Origin: a virus
DNA length: 28,331 bases
Virus record (IMG/VR): IMGVR_UViG_3300032236_000999
Location: 1-28,331 of that record
Direction: 5' to 3' (one strand)
Shown here: positions 1 through 6,612 of the stretch, one piece after another
Layout of the letters: each line of letters opens with the position of its first letter
Numbering within the stretch: position 1 is the stretch's first letter
The notes under the pieces: generated by a model
The model's input: only the letters and a program-made list of their open reading frames with translations
Database searches by the model: none
What the model was told of the DNA's origin: nothing
Translations under genes and position numbers: made by a program

Positions 1-248
1 CGCCATTTTAGACGAGCATTAATAGCGTTATCGGAGTTATCCAGCCAGCATAGTCGGTCATACATAAAGTCCCCTGCCTTGGTCAGCCGCTCGACCTCGG
101 CCTTGAGGCGGGCGTAGTCATCGTATGACACCCAGCGACCTTCAAATGCTTCGACCATACTTGCCGCATAATCGCATTCGATTTCACCGCAAGGGTCGCC
201 ATCAGAGATATCCACCATCTCCTCGTTGTATCGCTTCGGCTCGCTCAC
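1..248 (-). CDS. Coiled-coil hypothetical protein, cut by the window edge
   Basis: The gene starts with GTG at 248 and runs off the left edge without a stop, so only the first 82 or so codons are seen. An AAGGAGGTG Shine-Dalgarno sequence lies at 254-262, six bases before the start, one of only two clear ones in the window. The start overlaps the stop of the preceding gene by four bases (GTGA). The N-terminal part is acidic and shows no family I recognise. It is followed by YARLKAEVERLTKAGD, a leucine-heptad segment that also occurs at the end of the neighbouring gene and is identical there over 44 DNA bases. Function unknown; the shared segment suggests oligomerisation. Confidence 0.7.
   Translation of the reverse strand, partial: MSEPKRYNEEMVDISDGDPCGEIECDYAASMVEAFEGRWVSYDDYARLKAEVERLTKAGDFMYDRLCWLDNSDNAINARLKW
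76..119 (-). repeat. 44-base direct repeat, copy 1
   Basis: Identical to 336-379. It encodes DYARLKAEVERLTKA in two neighbouring genes. Related shorter versions lie at 552-571 and 456-472. Confidence 0.95.
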
Positions 249-670
249 GACTGCACCTCCTTGGCGGCGTTCCAGCCACGGACTTCGCTCTGCGGGTTTC
301 CACAGCAGGAGAGCAGTTTAGCCATCGCATCCCCGGCCTTGGTCAGCCGCTCGACCTCGGCCTTGAGGCGGGCGTAGTCGGCGTAGCACAAGAGGTTTCC
401 CTTCTCATCCTGCATCAAGAAGTTACGCAAGTTGAAATTGAAATCTTCAAGCCTATCGACCTCGGCCTTAAGGTGCTGGTTTTCTATGTCAAGACGCTGT
501 GCTTCCTCACGGATACCAACGCCATCATCACATTCTTCTCTAATGATTTTAGTCAGCCGCTCGACCTCGGCTTTAAGTTGGTCGGCCTCAGCCTTAACTC
601 TAGCCAGTTCGGCCTCGCAAGCCGCCACCGCTTGGTCGGCGATGTGCAGCGGGATCATGCGGTCGCTCAT
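245..670 (-). CDS. Coiled-coil hypothetical protein with repeated leucine-heptad modules
   Basis: This is a 141-residue protein. The start at 670 was chosen because its ATG shares one base with the TGA of the SSB-like gene upstream (TGATG); an open frame extending further upstream overlaps that gene. Residues from about 15 to 110 are nearly all coiled coil, with three variants of the LKAEVERL or LKAEVDRL heptad block (near residues 34, 68 and 104). The last block lies in a segment that matches the next gene downstream at the DNA level. The C-terminal 25 residues include a Cys-Cys pair. It sits in the recombination cluster, but nothing shows an enzymatic function; a small structural or adaptor protein is possible. 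Confidence 0.75.
   Translation of the reverse strand: MSDRMIPLHIADQAVAACEAELARVKAEADQLKAEVERLTKIIREECDDGVGIREEAQRLDIENQHLKAEVDRLEDFNFNLRNFLMQDEKGNLLCYADYARLKAEVERLTKAGDAMAKLLSCCGNPQSEVRGWNAAKEVQS
336..379 (-). repeat. 44-base direct repeat, copy 2
   Basis: Identical to 76-119, in the same frame of the upstream coiled-coil gene. Exchange between the copies would fuse the two genes and delete about 260 bases. Confidence 0.95.
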
Positions 671-1161
671 CAGAAGGGGACGTTGGAGGTCGGTTCGCCG
701 TCCGCCGAGGGCTTGGGGAAGCCACCGCCAGCGGGGAGCGTGTGCGGGACGATGGCCTTGAACTTGTAGCGGAACTGCGGCTTGCCGTTCCATTCCTTGT
801 CGGGGGTCACTTCCAGCTCGCAGGTCGCCAATTTGCCGAAGGCGGGTTCGACGTAAGCCCACAATTCTTCCACGCTGATTTCGGACGCGGGGGTCGGGGC
901 GTATTTGCCGGAATACTTGCCGACCAGGATGGCGAGACGCTTGGCGTGCCACTTGAGGTTGAAACGATCGGTGAGGCAGTTGCCGTCGCCGTCGAGGAAG
1001 AAGAGGGCGCAGGTGGCATACTGCTTCCCTTTGGCGTCGGGCTTGGACAACTTGAAGCGGTCGGCGGCCTTCTCGTCCTTGGGGCGGATGAGCTTGAGGA
1101 GATACGAACCGCTCTCGGTGATGTTCTTGAGCGGGGGCAGGTTGCCGGAGTTGGGGGTCAT
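670..1161 (-). CDS. Putative single-stranded DNA-binding protein
   Basis: This is a 163-residue protein with an N-terminal GSYLLKLIRPKDE segment and alternating beta-type segments consistent with an OB-like fold. The C-terminus is flexible, Gly/Pro/Ser-rich, and ends in NVPF. Bacterial SSBs end in an acidic tip finishing with PF that recruits partner proteins, so the ending is suggestive, although this tail is only weakly acidic. The gene lies beside a RecE-like exonuclease gene, with an ERF annealing protein and a RuvC-like resolvase further upstream, where phages usually keep an SSB. Similar small phage proteins are often annotated as DUF669 or SSB-like. The family call rests on pattern and context, not on an alignment. 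Confidence 0.55.
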   Translation of the reverse strand: MTPNSGNLPPLKNITESGSYLLKLIRPKDEKAADRFKLSKPDAKGKQYATCALFFLDGDGNCLTDRFNLKWHAKRLAILVGKYSGKYAPTPASEISVEELWAYVEPAFGKLATCELEVTPDKEWNGKPQFRYKFKAIVPHTLPAGGGFPKPSADGEPTSNVPF

Positions 1162-1234
1162 GTGGTTATTCGTTTGAGTTATACGGAAGTCAGTATGCTC
1201 GGGAAGCGTGCAGGGTCGATAGATGAATGTCCGC
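1162..1234. other. 73-base intergenic gap
   Basis: The gap between the RecE-like and SSB-like genes is relatively AT-rich near the downstream start. On the minus strand a TATAAC hexamer occurs, but no matching -35 hexamer is found at 16-18 bases. I see no hairpin, so no promoter or terminator is called. Confidence 0.3.
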
Positions 1235-2146
1235 TTATGCGAACGGGATGGGAGAGGACGCGGTAGGCTTCCAAGGGGCGACCTTGACCACCTCGACGGG
1301 GTAGCAGTCGAACCCGGCGTCCGACATCCCGTTGCGGCAGGCTTCGGCGTAGACCTTGTAGCGGTCGAGGGCGAGCATCATGGCTTGGACGCCTTTGGCG
1401 AGGATGTCGGGGTCGGCCTCGAAGACGCGGAAGCCGTAGGGGGCGTCGGTCTCGACGACCAAGTGTCGGAAGCCTTGGGGCGGTTCGCCGAAGTTCTCGC
1501 GGAAGAGCAGGGAATAGACCGCCATCTGGAGGGCAAGGCCGAGGTCGCGCTCAAGGGTGCGTCCCCAATCCTCGCGGGTCGCCTCAAGGCCGGTGGTCTT
1601 GACGTCGTAGATCCAGCCATCCTCGGTCACGATGTCCAGGCAGCCCTTCAATTCAAGGTCGCCCCATTCGGTGGTCAGGGCGACTTCCGTCCCAAGGGGC
1701 TTGATGTCGTAGGCGTGCAGGGCTTGGGTGATGCGGTAGCCGACCTGCTCAGAGTCGGCGAGCATCTCCGCGTCGACGATTTCGAGGCCAGCGTTGTCCT
1801 TCTCGAAAGCCGACCACCAAGCGATGGCTGCGATGGTCTCCTCGGACGGCTTCTTGGCGTTGAGCTGCACCTTGGTCGGACGCTTCGGGGCGTTGGGCGG
1901 GACGACGACGTAGCGCTTGTCGATGGCGGGCTTGCCTTCCAAAGCCCAAGCATGGGCGAGGATGCCCAGGAGCATGGCGTCGGTCTGCTTGCGGGGTTCG
2001 TTGAGGGCTTGGACGCCGTGGGCGACCGACTTGAGGAACGGACGGAGGCGGGACTGCGAGACGCCGGGGAGGGCGTCGTAGGCGGCGCGGTCTCCGGCAT
2101 CGGAGGCTCGGGCGGCGTTGAGTTGGGTGCGGGTGAGTTTCGGCAT
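1235..2146 (-). CDS. RecE-like PD-(D/E)XK exonuclease
   Basis: This is a 303-residue protein predicted to be a 5'-to-3' double-strand exonuclease that makes 3' single-stranded tails for phage recombination. It shows the RecB/RecE-type nuclease signature in order: GILAH (H65), E154 in a beta strand, LKGCLD (D171), DVKTT (D181 and K183), and a QMAVY motif (Q207, Y211). The N-terminal ALPGVSQSRL segment is typical of the RecE C-terminal family (PF12684). The start at 2146 was preferred over an upstream extension because that extension overlaps the SPFH gene; the leader is ACGCTCCCATG with no Shine-Dalgarno. The protein ends in SPIPFA. Partners are probably the ERF annealing protein at 5370-5852 and the SSB-like protein downstream. 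Confidence 0.85.
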   Translation of the reverse strand: MPKLTRTQLNAARASDAGDRAAYDALPGVSQSRLRPFLKSVAHGVQALNEPRKQTDAMLLGILAHAWALEGKPAIDKRYVVVPPNAPKRPTKVQLNAKKPSEETIAAIAWWSAFEKDNAGLEIVDAEMLADSEQVGYRITQALHAYDIKPLGTEVALTTEWGDLELKGCLDIVTEDGWIYDVKTTGLEATREDWGRTLERDLGLALQMAVYSLLFRENFGEPPQGFRHLVVETDAPYGFRVFEADPDILAKGVQAMMLALDRYKVYAEACRNGMSDAGFDCYPVEVVKVAPWKPTASSPIPFA

Positions 2147-2160
2147 GGGAGCGTGGGTGG

Positions 2161-2976
2161 TTATTTTTTGATGTCGATGGTGGGTGTGACGGAGGTATTC
2201 GGAAGGACGAGGGATTGGGGGGCGTGACCATCCCACTTCTTGACGGCTTCCATCAGGGTGACGGTCGGCGACTTGGCAAGGGCTTCGCCGGTGATGCGGA
2301 TGGCTTCGGCTTCGCCCTTGGCCTTGGCAATGGAGATTTCCGCGTCCTTGTTGGCGGCTTGAAGCTCATATTCCTTCGCCAACGCCTTTTGTTCGGCGAC
2401 CTGCTTGCCTTCGATGGCTTTCTCAAGCATGTCGGTAAGGTCGATGTTCGTGATCGGCAGGTCGGCGACGATGACCAAGCCTTCCAACTGTTTCTTGACC
2501 TCTGCAAGCGATGCGGCCTTGACCGTCTCGCGCTGCTTTACGATGGCCTCGGCGGTCAGCGTGCTGGAGGCAAGTTTGATGGCTTCCTCGATGCGGGGCT
2601 TTACAAGCGAGTCAAAAGGGTCGCCTGAGTATTTCTGGAACAAGGTTAGCACCTTGTCCTGCGGGATGGCATACATGCAGGAATAGGTCACCTTGACCGT
2701 CTGTAGGTCTTTGGAAAAGCACTCGGTCTTGCCGACAACGGTGACTTGCTTGACGTTGACCTTGTGGATTTCAGCCCACGGAGCCTTGAGGTGGATGCCC
2801 TCGCCCTGCAGGTCGTTGGACATCGAACCCATGCTGACGTAGACGCCACGCTCGCCAACGCCGACGATGGTGAAGCAGGTCAACGCCAGGATGATTAGGA
2901 TGACGGTTGCGGTGATGAGTCCGGCAATCTTCATGAAATTGCGGCGCTCGGCTTCTTGTTTTTCTTCGTAGGTCAT
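2161..2976 (-). CDS. SPFH/Band 7 (prohibitin-like) membrane protein
   Basis: This is a 271-residue protein with a short charged N-terminus, one membrane segment at about residues 15-36, then an SPFH domain (about 38-215) beginning VGVGERGVYVSMGS and containing GIHLKAPWAEIHKV and the DITD-like NIDLTDMLEKAIE helix. A long Ala/Glu/Lys coiled coil (about 185-235) follows. These are the standard parts of prohibitin/stomatin proteins, which form ring-like membrane scaffolds and often control membrane proteases such as FtsH. A membrane-anchored phage copy could protect phage proteins or remodel the host membrane; this is inference. It is embedded in the recombination cluster, just upstream of the RecE-like gene. 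Confidence 0.85.
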   Translation of the reverse strand: MTYEEKQEAERRNFMKIAGLITATVILIILALTCFTIVGVGERGVYVSMGSMSNDLQGEGIHLKAPWAEIHKVNVKQVTVVGKTECFSKDLQTVKVTYSCMYAIPQDKVLTLFQKYSGDPFDSLVKPRIEEAIKLASSTLTAEAIVKQRETVKAASLAEVKKQLEGLVIVADLPITNIDLTDMLEKAIEGKQVAEQKALAKEYELQAANKDAEISIAKAKGEAEAIRITGEALAKSPTVTLMEAVKKWDGHAPQSLVLPNTSVTPTIDIKK

Positions 2977-2996
2977 GGATGGTGGGTGGTAGGTGG

Positions 2997-3335
2997 TTAG
3001 AGTTGTTCGTCTTCGTTGTCTTCGACTTGGGCGGCGATGGAGCCGAGGGCTTCCTGCGCCCGCTCTAGGGCGAGTTCAGCCCGGTCGACGGAGCCTCGGA
3101 GGATGCGGAGGGATACTTGGATGGCCTTCACGCGATCGTGGAGCAGCTTGATTTGCCAGAGTTCCTCGACCTCGTTCGGTTGGACGCGGACGGCCTCGCG
3201 GGAGGCGGACTTGACGCCTTCGGTGACGTGGCGGCAGTCGTCGCCGAGTATCTCCTGGTCGAGGATGAGGTCGATGTCGCCCAACGCGTCTAGGACGGTG
3301 TTGAGGTGCTTGCGGATGGCTTCGGGGTTCGGCAT
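2997..3335 (-). CDS. Helical hypothetical protein
   Basis: This is a 112-residue, acidic, almost wholly helical protein with heptad-like stretches (for example LWQIKLLHDRVKAIQVSL and AELALERAQEAL) and an acidic tail ending DNEDEQL. It follows the upstream gene by two bases and precedes the SPFH gene by 20 bases, so it is probably co-translated with both. I do not recognise a family. Helical bundling or binding to a partner is the most that can be said. Confidence 0.65.
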   Translation of the reverse strand: MPNPEAIRKHLNTVLDALGDIDLILDQEILGDDCRHVTEGVKSASREAVRVQPNEVEELWQIKLLHDRVKAIQVSLRILRGSVDRAELALERAQEALGSIAAQVEDNEDEQL

Positions 3336-3337
3336 GG

Positions 3338-3634
3338 TCAGTCGGGTTGGTTAAGGTTGTCGGATTTGAGGCGGGCGATTTCGGCCTTCAATCGGGCAAT
3401 GACGTCCTTCGACTGCTCGGCGGCGTAGAGGTAGGCGGCGGTCATGTCGCGCTCGTCGCCCTTGCGGAGCTTATCGACCTCGGCCTGAAGGCTGATTACT
3501 TTTTCAAAGAGTTTCCAGCATTCAGAGTGTTCTACATAAATGCCGTCATCTCTTGGTTCGACCCCAAATGATGCAAGCCCAGTATCTCCATTGCGTAGCG
3601 TGTAAAATGGGGAGTATCGCTTTGGGTATCTCAT
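3338..3634 (-). CDS. Mosaic hypothetical protein with C-terminal coiled coil
   Basis: This is a 98-residue protein; the ATG at 3634 overlaps the preceding stop by four bases (ATGA). The first 45 residues (MRYPKRYSPFYTLRNG onward) look like a small beta-rich domain and are encoded by DNA that is clearly more AT-rich than its surroundings (about 3490-3634). The second half is a GC-rich coiled coil (SLQAEVDKLRKGD, then IARLKAEIARLKSD) similar in pattern to the heptad modules at the left end. The composition break inside one gene suggests a domain junction made by recombination. Function unknown. Confidence 0.65.
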   Translation of the reverse strand: MRYPKRYSPFYTLRNGDTGLASFGVEPRDDGIYVEHSECWKLFEKVISLQAEVDKLRKGDERDMTAAYLYAAEQSKDVIARLKAEIARLKSDNLNQPD

Positions 3635-3927
3635 GACAGGTGGGGCTTGGCCTCCTCGACGATCGCGGCGTAGGTCGTGCGGGCGGGGATGCCCTTCGTC
3701 ACCTTGAACCATTGGAGGCCGGGGTCGGTGTCGGCGGTTAGGTTGGTCCTGGCGTAGCGACGGAAGGCGGTGTAGGCCGAGTCCTCGTCGTAGCCGCCGC
3801 ACTTCATAAGGACGATGTTCGGGCCTTGGACGGCGACGAGGCCGTAGGTGAGGCCGGAGAAGCGGAGCATCTCGACCACCTTGTTGAGGACAGGGTCGAT
3901 GGGCGTGAGCATGGGTTGTTGGCTCAT
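3631..3927 (-). CDS. Hypothetical protein, 98 residues
   Basis: The ATG at 3927 overlaps the stop of the preceding gene by four bases. The protein has an alpha/beta pattern (NKVVEMLRFSGLTYGLVAV, then QGPNIVLMKCGGYDEDSAYTAF split by a loop) and a central YDEDSAYTAFRRYART helix. No catalytic motif or membrane segment is seen, and no family is recognised. It belongs to a string of small translationally coupled genes between 2997 and 5852. Confidence 0.6.
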   Translation of the reverse strand: MSQQPMLTPIDPVLNKVVEMLRFSGLTYGLVAVQGPNIVLMKCGGYDEDSAYTAFRRYARTNLTADTDPGLQWFKVTKGIPARTTYAAIVEEAKPHLS

Positions 3928-4163
3928 TTGATTTGTGCGAGATGGTCGTTGATGTAGTAAGCAGCCGAAGGGAGTTCCCTGTCGGTGTATGCCCAGCAAC
4001 GGCGAAGAAGCTTCTTCATCTGTCGGTGGGAAATCTTGAGCGAACGCCGGACTTTGCGGCGAGAATTGCCTTTGGTGAGCATCTGGAATGCTTCGTTTCG
4101 GAGGGCAAAGTGTTTGCTTCTCTTGTCCTCTGGTAAAACTTTGTAGAATACTTGGGTGGTCAT
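3924..4163 (-). CDS. Small basic hypothetical protein, possible helix-turn-helix
   Basis: This is a 79-residue, strongly basic protein. The segment RRKVRRSLKISHRQMKKLL resembles a helix-turn-helix pair, with SHRQMKKLLRR as the would-be recognition helix. A small nucleic-acid-binding regulator is possible, but basic charge alone is weak evidence. The ATG at 4163 overlaps the preceding stop by four bases. The DNA is less GC-rich than most of the window. Confidence 0.55.
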   Translation of the reverse strand: MTTQVFYKVLPEDKRSKHFALRNEAFQMLTKGNSRRKVRRSLKISHRQMKKLLRRCWAYTDRELPSAAYYINDHLAQIK

Positions 4164-4447
4164 TTGATTTTCGGGAAGGTGACTTCGGTGATGGAGATGG
4201 TCGAGACCTTGGCGGCTTCCTTGACCGCGTGGAAGTAGCGCACCTCGGAGCGGGCGAGGGAAGGGTAGATGCAACGCTTCCAGAGTTCCATCTTCTCGGC
4301 GAAGCGGGTCGGCGTGGCGGCCTCGACGTCGACGCAGGGGATGCCGTCCAAGAGCAGGGCGAGGGCTTCGCCTTTCTTGGTCATCGCCTTGCCGAGGTGC
4401 TTGACGATGGCGGCAGGGAGGGGCTTGGGGGGGGTAAGGGGCTTCAC
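4160..4447 (-). CDS. Hypothetical protein, 95 residues
   Basis: A GTG at 4447, one base after the preceding stop, gives the tightest fit; an ATG at 4384 (MTKKGEALAL) is the alternative. No Shine-Dalgarno is seen for either. The protein starts with a proline-rich stretch (KPLTPPKPLP), followed by a mixed helical region with FAEKMELWKRCIYPSLARSE. No membrane segment or catalytic motif is visible. Family unknown. Confidence 0.55.
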   Translation of the reverse strand: MKPLTPPKPLPAAIVKHLGKAMTKKGEALALLLDGIPCVDVEAATPTRFAEKMELWKRCIYPSLARSEVRYFHAVKEAAKVSTISITEVTFPKIK

Positions 4448-4448
4448 T

Positions 4449-4838
4449 TTAAAGATAGGAGATGACCTTGCGGATTTCCTTGAACCGCTTGGCACAGATT
4501 GACACCTGGACGAAATCACCGGCACGCACATAGGAGGTCGAGTAGATGCGGTAGTCGTTGCCGTTGTAAGAAAGCACGAGGCCGCACCATTGGGGCAACT
4601 CGAAACGCTTCCGCTTCATGTAGTCCTTGGCTAAAATCACGACATCGAGCTTGAGCGAGTGCGCGTCGCCTTCCACCCATCGACCATCAGGCATGCCTGT
4701 TTGGACGTGACGATCGGATGGGTTGAATGAGTCGACGATGTCATGCCCTTCCCGAACGATTTCCTCGGATGTATTCAGGACGGTCAGTTGGATTTTCTTC
4801 CTGCCTGAAACGATGTAGGTTTTGGCTTTGGTTTTCAT
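4449..4838 (-). CDS. Hypothetical protein sharing a beta-hairpin with the head-tail stopper
   Basis: This is a 129-residue basic protein; ATG 4838 overlaps the preceding stop by four bases. It is mostly beta-rich. Near the C-terminus, GLVLSYNGNDYRIYSTSYV matches LVTYNGNDYRIVAIND in the FII-like stopper at 20569-20913; 24 DNA bases are identical between the two (4545-4568 and 20641-20664). Such a strand-turn-strand occurs in small beta-barrel neck proteins, but this gene is far from the structural module. Function unknown; the match suggests that a piece was copied within the genome. Confidence 0.6.
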   Translation of the reverse strand: MKTKAKTYIVSGRKKIQLTVLNTSEEIVREGHDIVDSFNPSDRHVQTGMPDGRWVEGDAHSLKLDVVILAKDYMKRKRFELPQWCGLVLSYNGNDYRIYSTSYVRAGDFVQVSICAKRFKEIRKVISYL

Positions 4839-5053
4839 TGTTGTTCGGGTTTGATAGATGCTTCCTTGACCTTGTCGCACCATTTGACCCACGCAACACG
4901 CAACCGCTCGGCCTCAACGTCGGCGAGCCTCTGCTTTTCCTTCCTGTCGGCCTCGATGGCAATCTTGGCGGCTTCCGCACAGGTGGCTAGCATGGCTTCC
5001 TGTGCCGGCGTGAGGAAGGGCGTGGGGACGCATCTGATGTAAGGGTAAATCAT
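4835..5053 (-). CDS. Small helical hypothetical protein
   Basis: This is a 72-residue protein with a short proline-rich start, followed by one long charged helix (AQEAMLATCAEAAKIAIEAD, then KEKQRLADVEAERLRVAWVKW). ATG 5053 overlaps the preceding stop by four bases, and the upstream sequence is C-rich without Shine-Dalgarno. No family is recognised. Confidence 0.55.
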   Translation of the reverse strand: MIYPYIRCVPTPFLTPAQEAMLATCAEAAKIAIEADRKEKQRLADVEAERLRVAWVKWCDKVKEASIKPEQQ

Positions 5054-5373
5054 GGGCGTGTGGGGGCGACGGGGAGTTCGGGGTTGACCATGTGCCAATC
5101 TCCAGGGCCGAAGGAGCGACCGACCTTCATCCAGCACTCGAAACCACGCTCTCCGCTGATGCGGGGGTAGTTGTGCCGCTTCCAGCGTTGGAGTTCGCCG
5201 ACGAAACCGTCGTCGCCTTCCCAGAAGTCCGCCACGAACTCCGGGTTCTCATACTGCCCATCTTCCCAGAGGACGACGAAGGCAAAGGCCGGGAGTTTCG
5301 GGGTCAAGGTCAGGAGGAGCTGCGGGACTTTGCGATCACGCGCCGACGAGTAGATGAGGCGGGGGTTGTTCAC
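5050..5373 (-). CDS. Hypothetical protein rich in aromatics, 107 residues
   Basis: The gene begins with GTG at 5373, overlapping the ERF gene stop by four bases (GTGA). The protein is rich in Trp, Tyr and Phe (FVVLWEDGQYENPEFVADFW; RWKRHNYP; ECWMKVGRSF) with an alternating beta pattern. No membrane span or catalytic motif is seen, and no family is recognised. Its tight coupling to the ERF gene suggests coexpression with recombination functions. Confidence 0.6.
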   Translation of the reverse strand: MNNPRLIYSSARDRKVPQLLLTLTPKLPAFAFVVLWEDGQYENPEFVADFWEGDDGFVGELQRWKRHNYPRISGERGFECWMKVGRSFGPGDWHMVNPELPVAPTRP

Positions 5374-5852
5374 TTCGCGGGCTTGGGCGGGAAGGGGGAC
5401 GGCTTGGGCGGGAAGGGGGACGGCTTGGGGGAGAAGGGGGACGGCTTGGGGGAGAAGGCGGGAGCGGACGGCAGGACGGAAGAGGAGGCCGCGTCGTCGT
5501 CCAAGTCGACGGAGATGCAGCAGGCCGTCTGAAGCCCCTGGCGTCGGATGTAGGTGAGCGCCGAACCGAGTTGCTGGGGCGAGAGCGTGTCGGCCTTCAC
5601 CGCGAGGACGCCACCGGGAAAGGTCTCGCCGCTTTCGTGCTGGAAGAAGGTCTGGACGCGGAGGGAGCCTTCATGGCTGTCGGCGACTTGGCGGATGCAG
5701 AAGCCATGCTTCAGGGCAACGGGCTTCACGGTGTCGAGGATTTCGGCGAGGGAGGCATAGCGGGACTTAAAGTCAGGGTTGACCTTATCGGCATGGGCGT
5801 TGCCGAGGTCGTTCATGAACGCCACGAAGGCGGTGGAGGGGGTCTTACTCAT
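5370..5852 (-). CDS. erf: ERF-family single-strand annealing protein
   Basis: This is a 160-residue protein. Residues 1-115 match the ERF recombinase pattern (PF04404): NPDFKSRYASLAEILDTVKP near the start, ending with QQLGSALTYIRRQGLQTAC and an acidic DLDDD. ERF proteins anneal complementary single strands during phage recombination and genome circularisation. The C-terminal tail is four tandem 7-residue units built on KPSPF, encoded by four 21-base repeats (5380-5463). ERF proteins are often around 200 residues, so this one is short. ATG 5852 overlaps the upstream gene by eight bases. With the RecE-like exonuclease and SSB-like protein it forms a recombination set. Confidence 0.85.
   Translation of the reverse strand: MSKTPSTAFVAFMNDLGNAHADKVNPDFKSRYASLAEILDTVKPVALKHGFCIRQVADSHEGSLRVQTFFQHESGETFPGGVLAVKADTLSPQQLGSALTYIRRQGLQTACCISVDLDDDAASSSVLPSAPAFSPKPSPFSPKPSPFPPKPSPFPPKPAK
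5380..5463 (-). repeat. Four tandem 21-base repeats in the ERF tail
   Basis: The units start at 5380, 5401, 5422 and 5443. The first two are identical, the third differs slightly, and the fourth is degenerate. Each keeps the reading frame and adds seven residues around KPSPF, so unit number can change without frameshift. Confidence 0.9.
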
Positions 5853-6081
5853 TGGAGGAATTGGCGATGGGGTTGATTTCGGCGATCTCGGCGGCGGTGA
5901 GCTGGGTCATCGACTTCTTGCCGGGGATGAAGATGTTGAAGTATTCCTGCGGCTCGACGCCACGGATGGTCGGCTTCAAAAGGCGGGCGACATACTTGCC
6001 GTCAATGACGACGTATTTTGTGCCAGGGACTGCCTTGATGGAGGCGGTCGGCGGGATGGTGATTTTCTTTTTGGAGGTCAT
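5845..6081 (-). CDS. Small basic hypothetical protein
   Basis: This is a 78-residue protein with a lysine-rich start (MTSKKKITIPP), a short beta region (GTKYVVIDGKYVARLLKP) and a C-terminal helix (LTAAEIAEINPI). The start at 6081 lies seven bases after the resolvase stop; the end overlaps the ERF gene by eight bases. No family is recognised. It is co-located with recombination genes. Confidence 0.6.
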   Translation of the reverse strand: MTSKKKITIPPTASIKAVPGTKYVVIDGKYVARLLKPTIRGVEPQEYFNIFIPGKKSMTQLTAAEIAEINPIANSSNE

Positions 6082-6088
6082 GGGAAGT

Positions 6089-6553
6089 CTATTTGATTTC
6101 ACCGCGGGCGGCGGCGTGGAGGATGAGCAACGCATCGCAGGTGGCGAGCGTCACGGGATGGTCGGGGAAGAGTTCCGAAGCCCGCTGCTTGAGGATGTTC
6201 TTCCAGACCGTCGTCGTGCGGTCGCCTTTCGTGCCGACAGGGTGCGTCTTCATCCAAATGGCGGGCTTGACGCGGTGAACCTTGAAGCCTTCGCAGATTG
6301 CCGCTCCGTAGATCACGCCGACGTTGAACTGGAGTTTGCCGACGGAATGAACGGAAGCCTTTCCCCAGCCGCCTGTGGACGGTTCCTCAAGGTAGAGTTC
6401 CACTAGCTTCGATTGCTTGCCCAGCGTCTTGAGCAGCGCGATTACATCAAACTCGGTCGGCGGCATCTTGACGGCGTAGGTCTTGCCCAGAAACGAGTAA
6501 GCGACCCCTCCGTTCTGGCCGGGGTCGACCGCAATCCTGAGCATCTCGTCCAT
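6089..6553 (-). CDS. RuvC-like Holliday junction resolvase
   Basis: This is a 154-residue protein with the RNase H-like fold signature of RuvC-type resolvases. The first acidic residue is in LRIAVDPGQNG (D10), the second in ELYLEEPSTGG (E56/E57), and the third in TLATCDALLIL (D140). A VKPAIWMK motif at about 96-102 fits the VxPxxWK pattern of the family. It probably cuts branched DNA left by recombination or replication before packaging. ATG at 6553 is preferred. A TTG at 6571 keeps the frame open, with an AAAGGGG only one base before it, too close for a normal ribosome site. If the promoter-like element at 6562-6588 is real, the mRNA would start almost at the ATG. Confidence 0.85.
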   Translation of the reverse strand: MDEMLRIAVDPGQNGGVAYSFLGKTYAVKMPPTEFDVIALLKTLGKQSKLVELYLEEPSTGGWGKASVHSVGKLQFNVGVIYGAAICEGFKVHRVKPAIWMKTHPVGTKGDRTTTVWKNILKQRASELFPDHPVTLATCDALLILHAAARGEIK

Positions 6554-6554
6554 G

Positions 6555-6588
6555 CAGAGAATGTTTACCAAGCCCCTTTAACAGTCAA
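6555..6588 (-). promoter_or_regulatory. Candidate promoter before the resolvase gene
   Basis: On the minus strand TTGACT (6588-6583), 15 bases, then TAAACATTCTCTG (6567-6555). The 13-base downstream part differs at only one position from TAAACATTCTTTG at 8914-8902, upstream of the next operon. The spacer is short and the -10 match to the sigma-70 consensus is poor, so this is a weak call based mainly on the shared sequence. Confidence 0.3.
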
Positions 6589-6612
6589 CGGGGCAGACTG
6601 ACCAGATGTCCA

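Noticed and set aside
1223-2227. A 334-codon plus-strand frame opposite the RecE-like gene
   Set aside because: It mirrors a minus-strand gene with a complete nuclease signature; the plus product is Gly/Val-rich and shows no domain.
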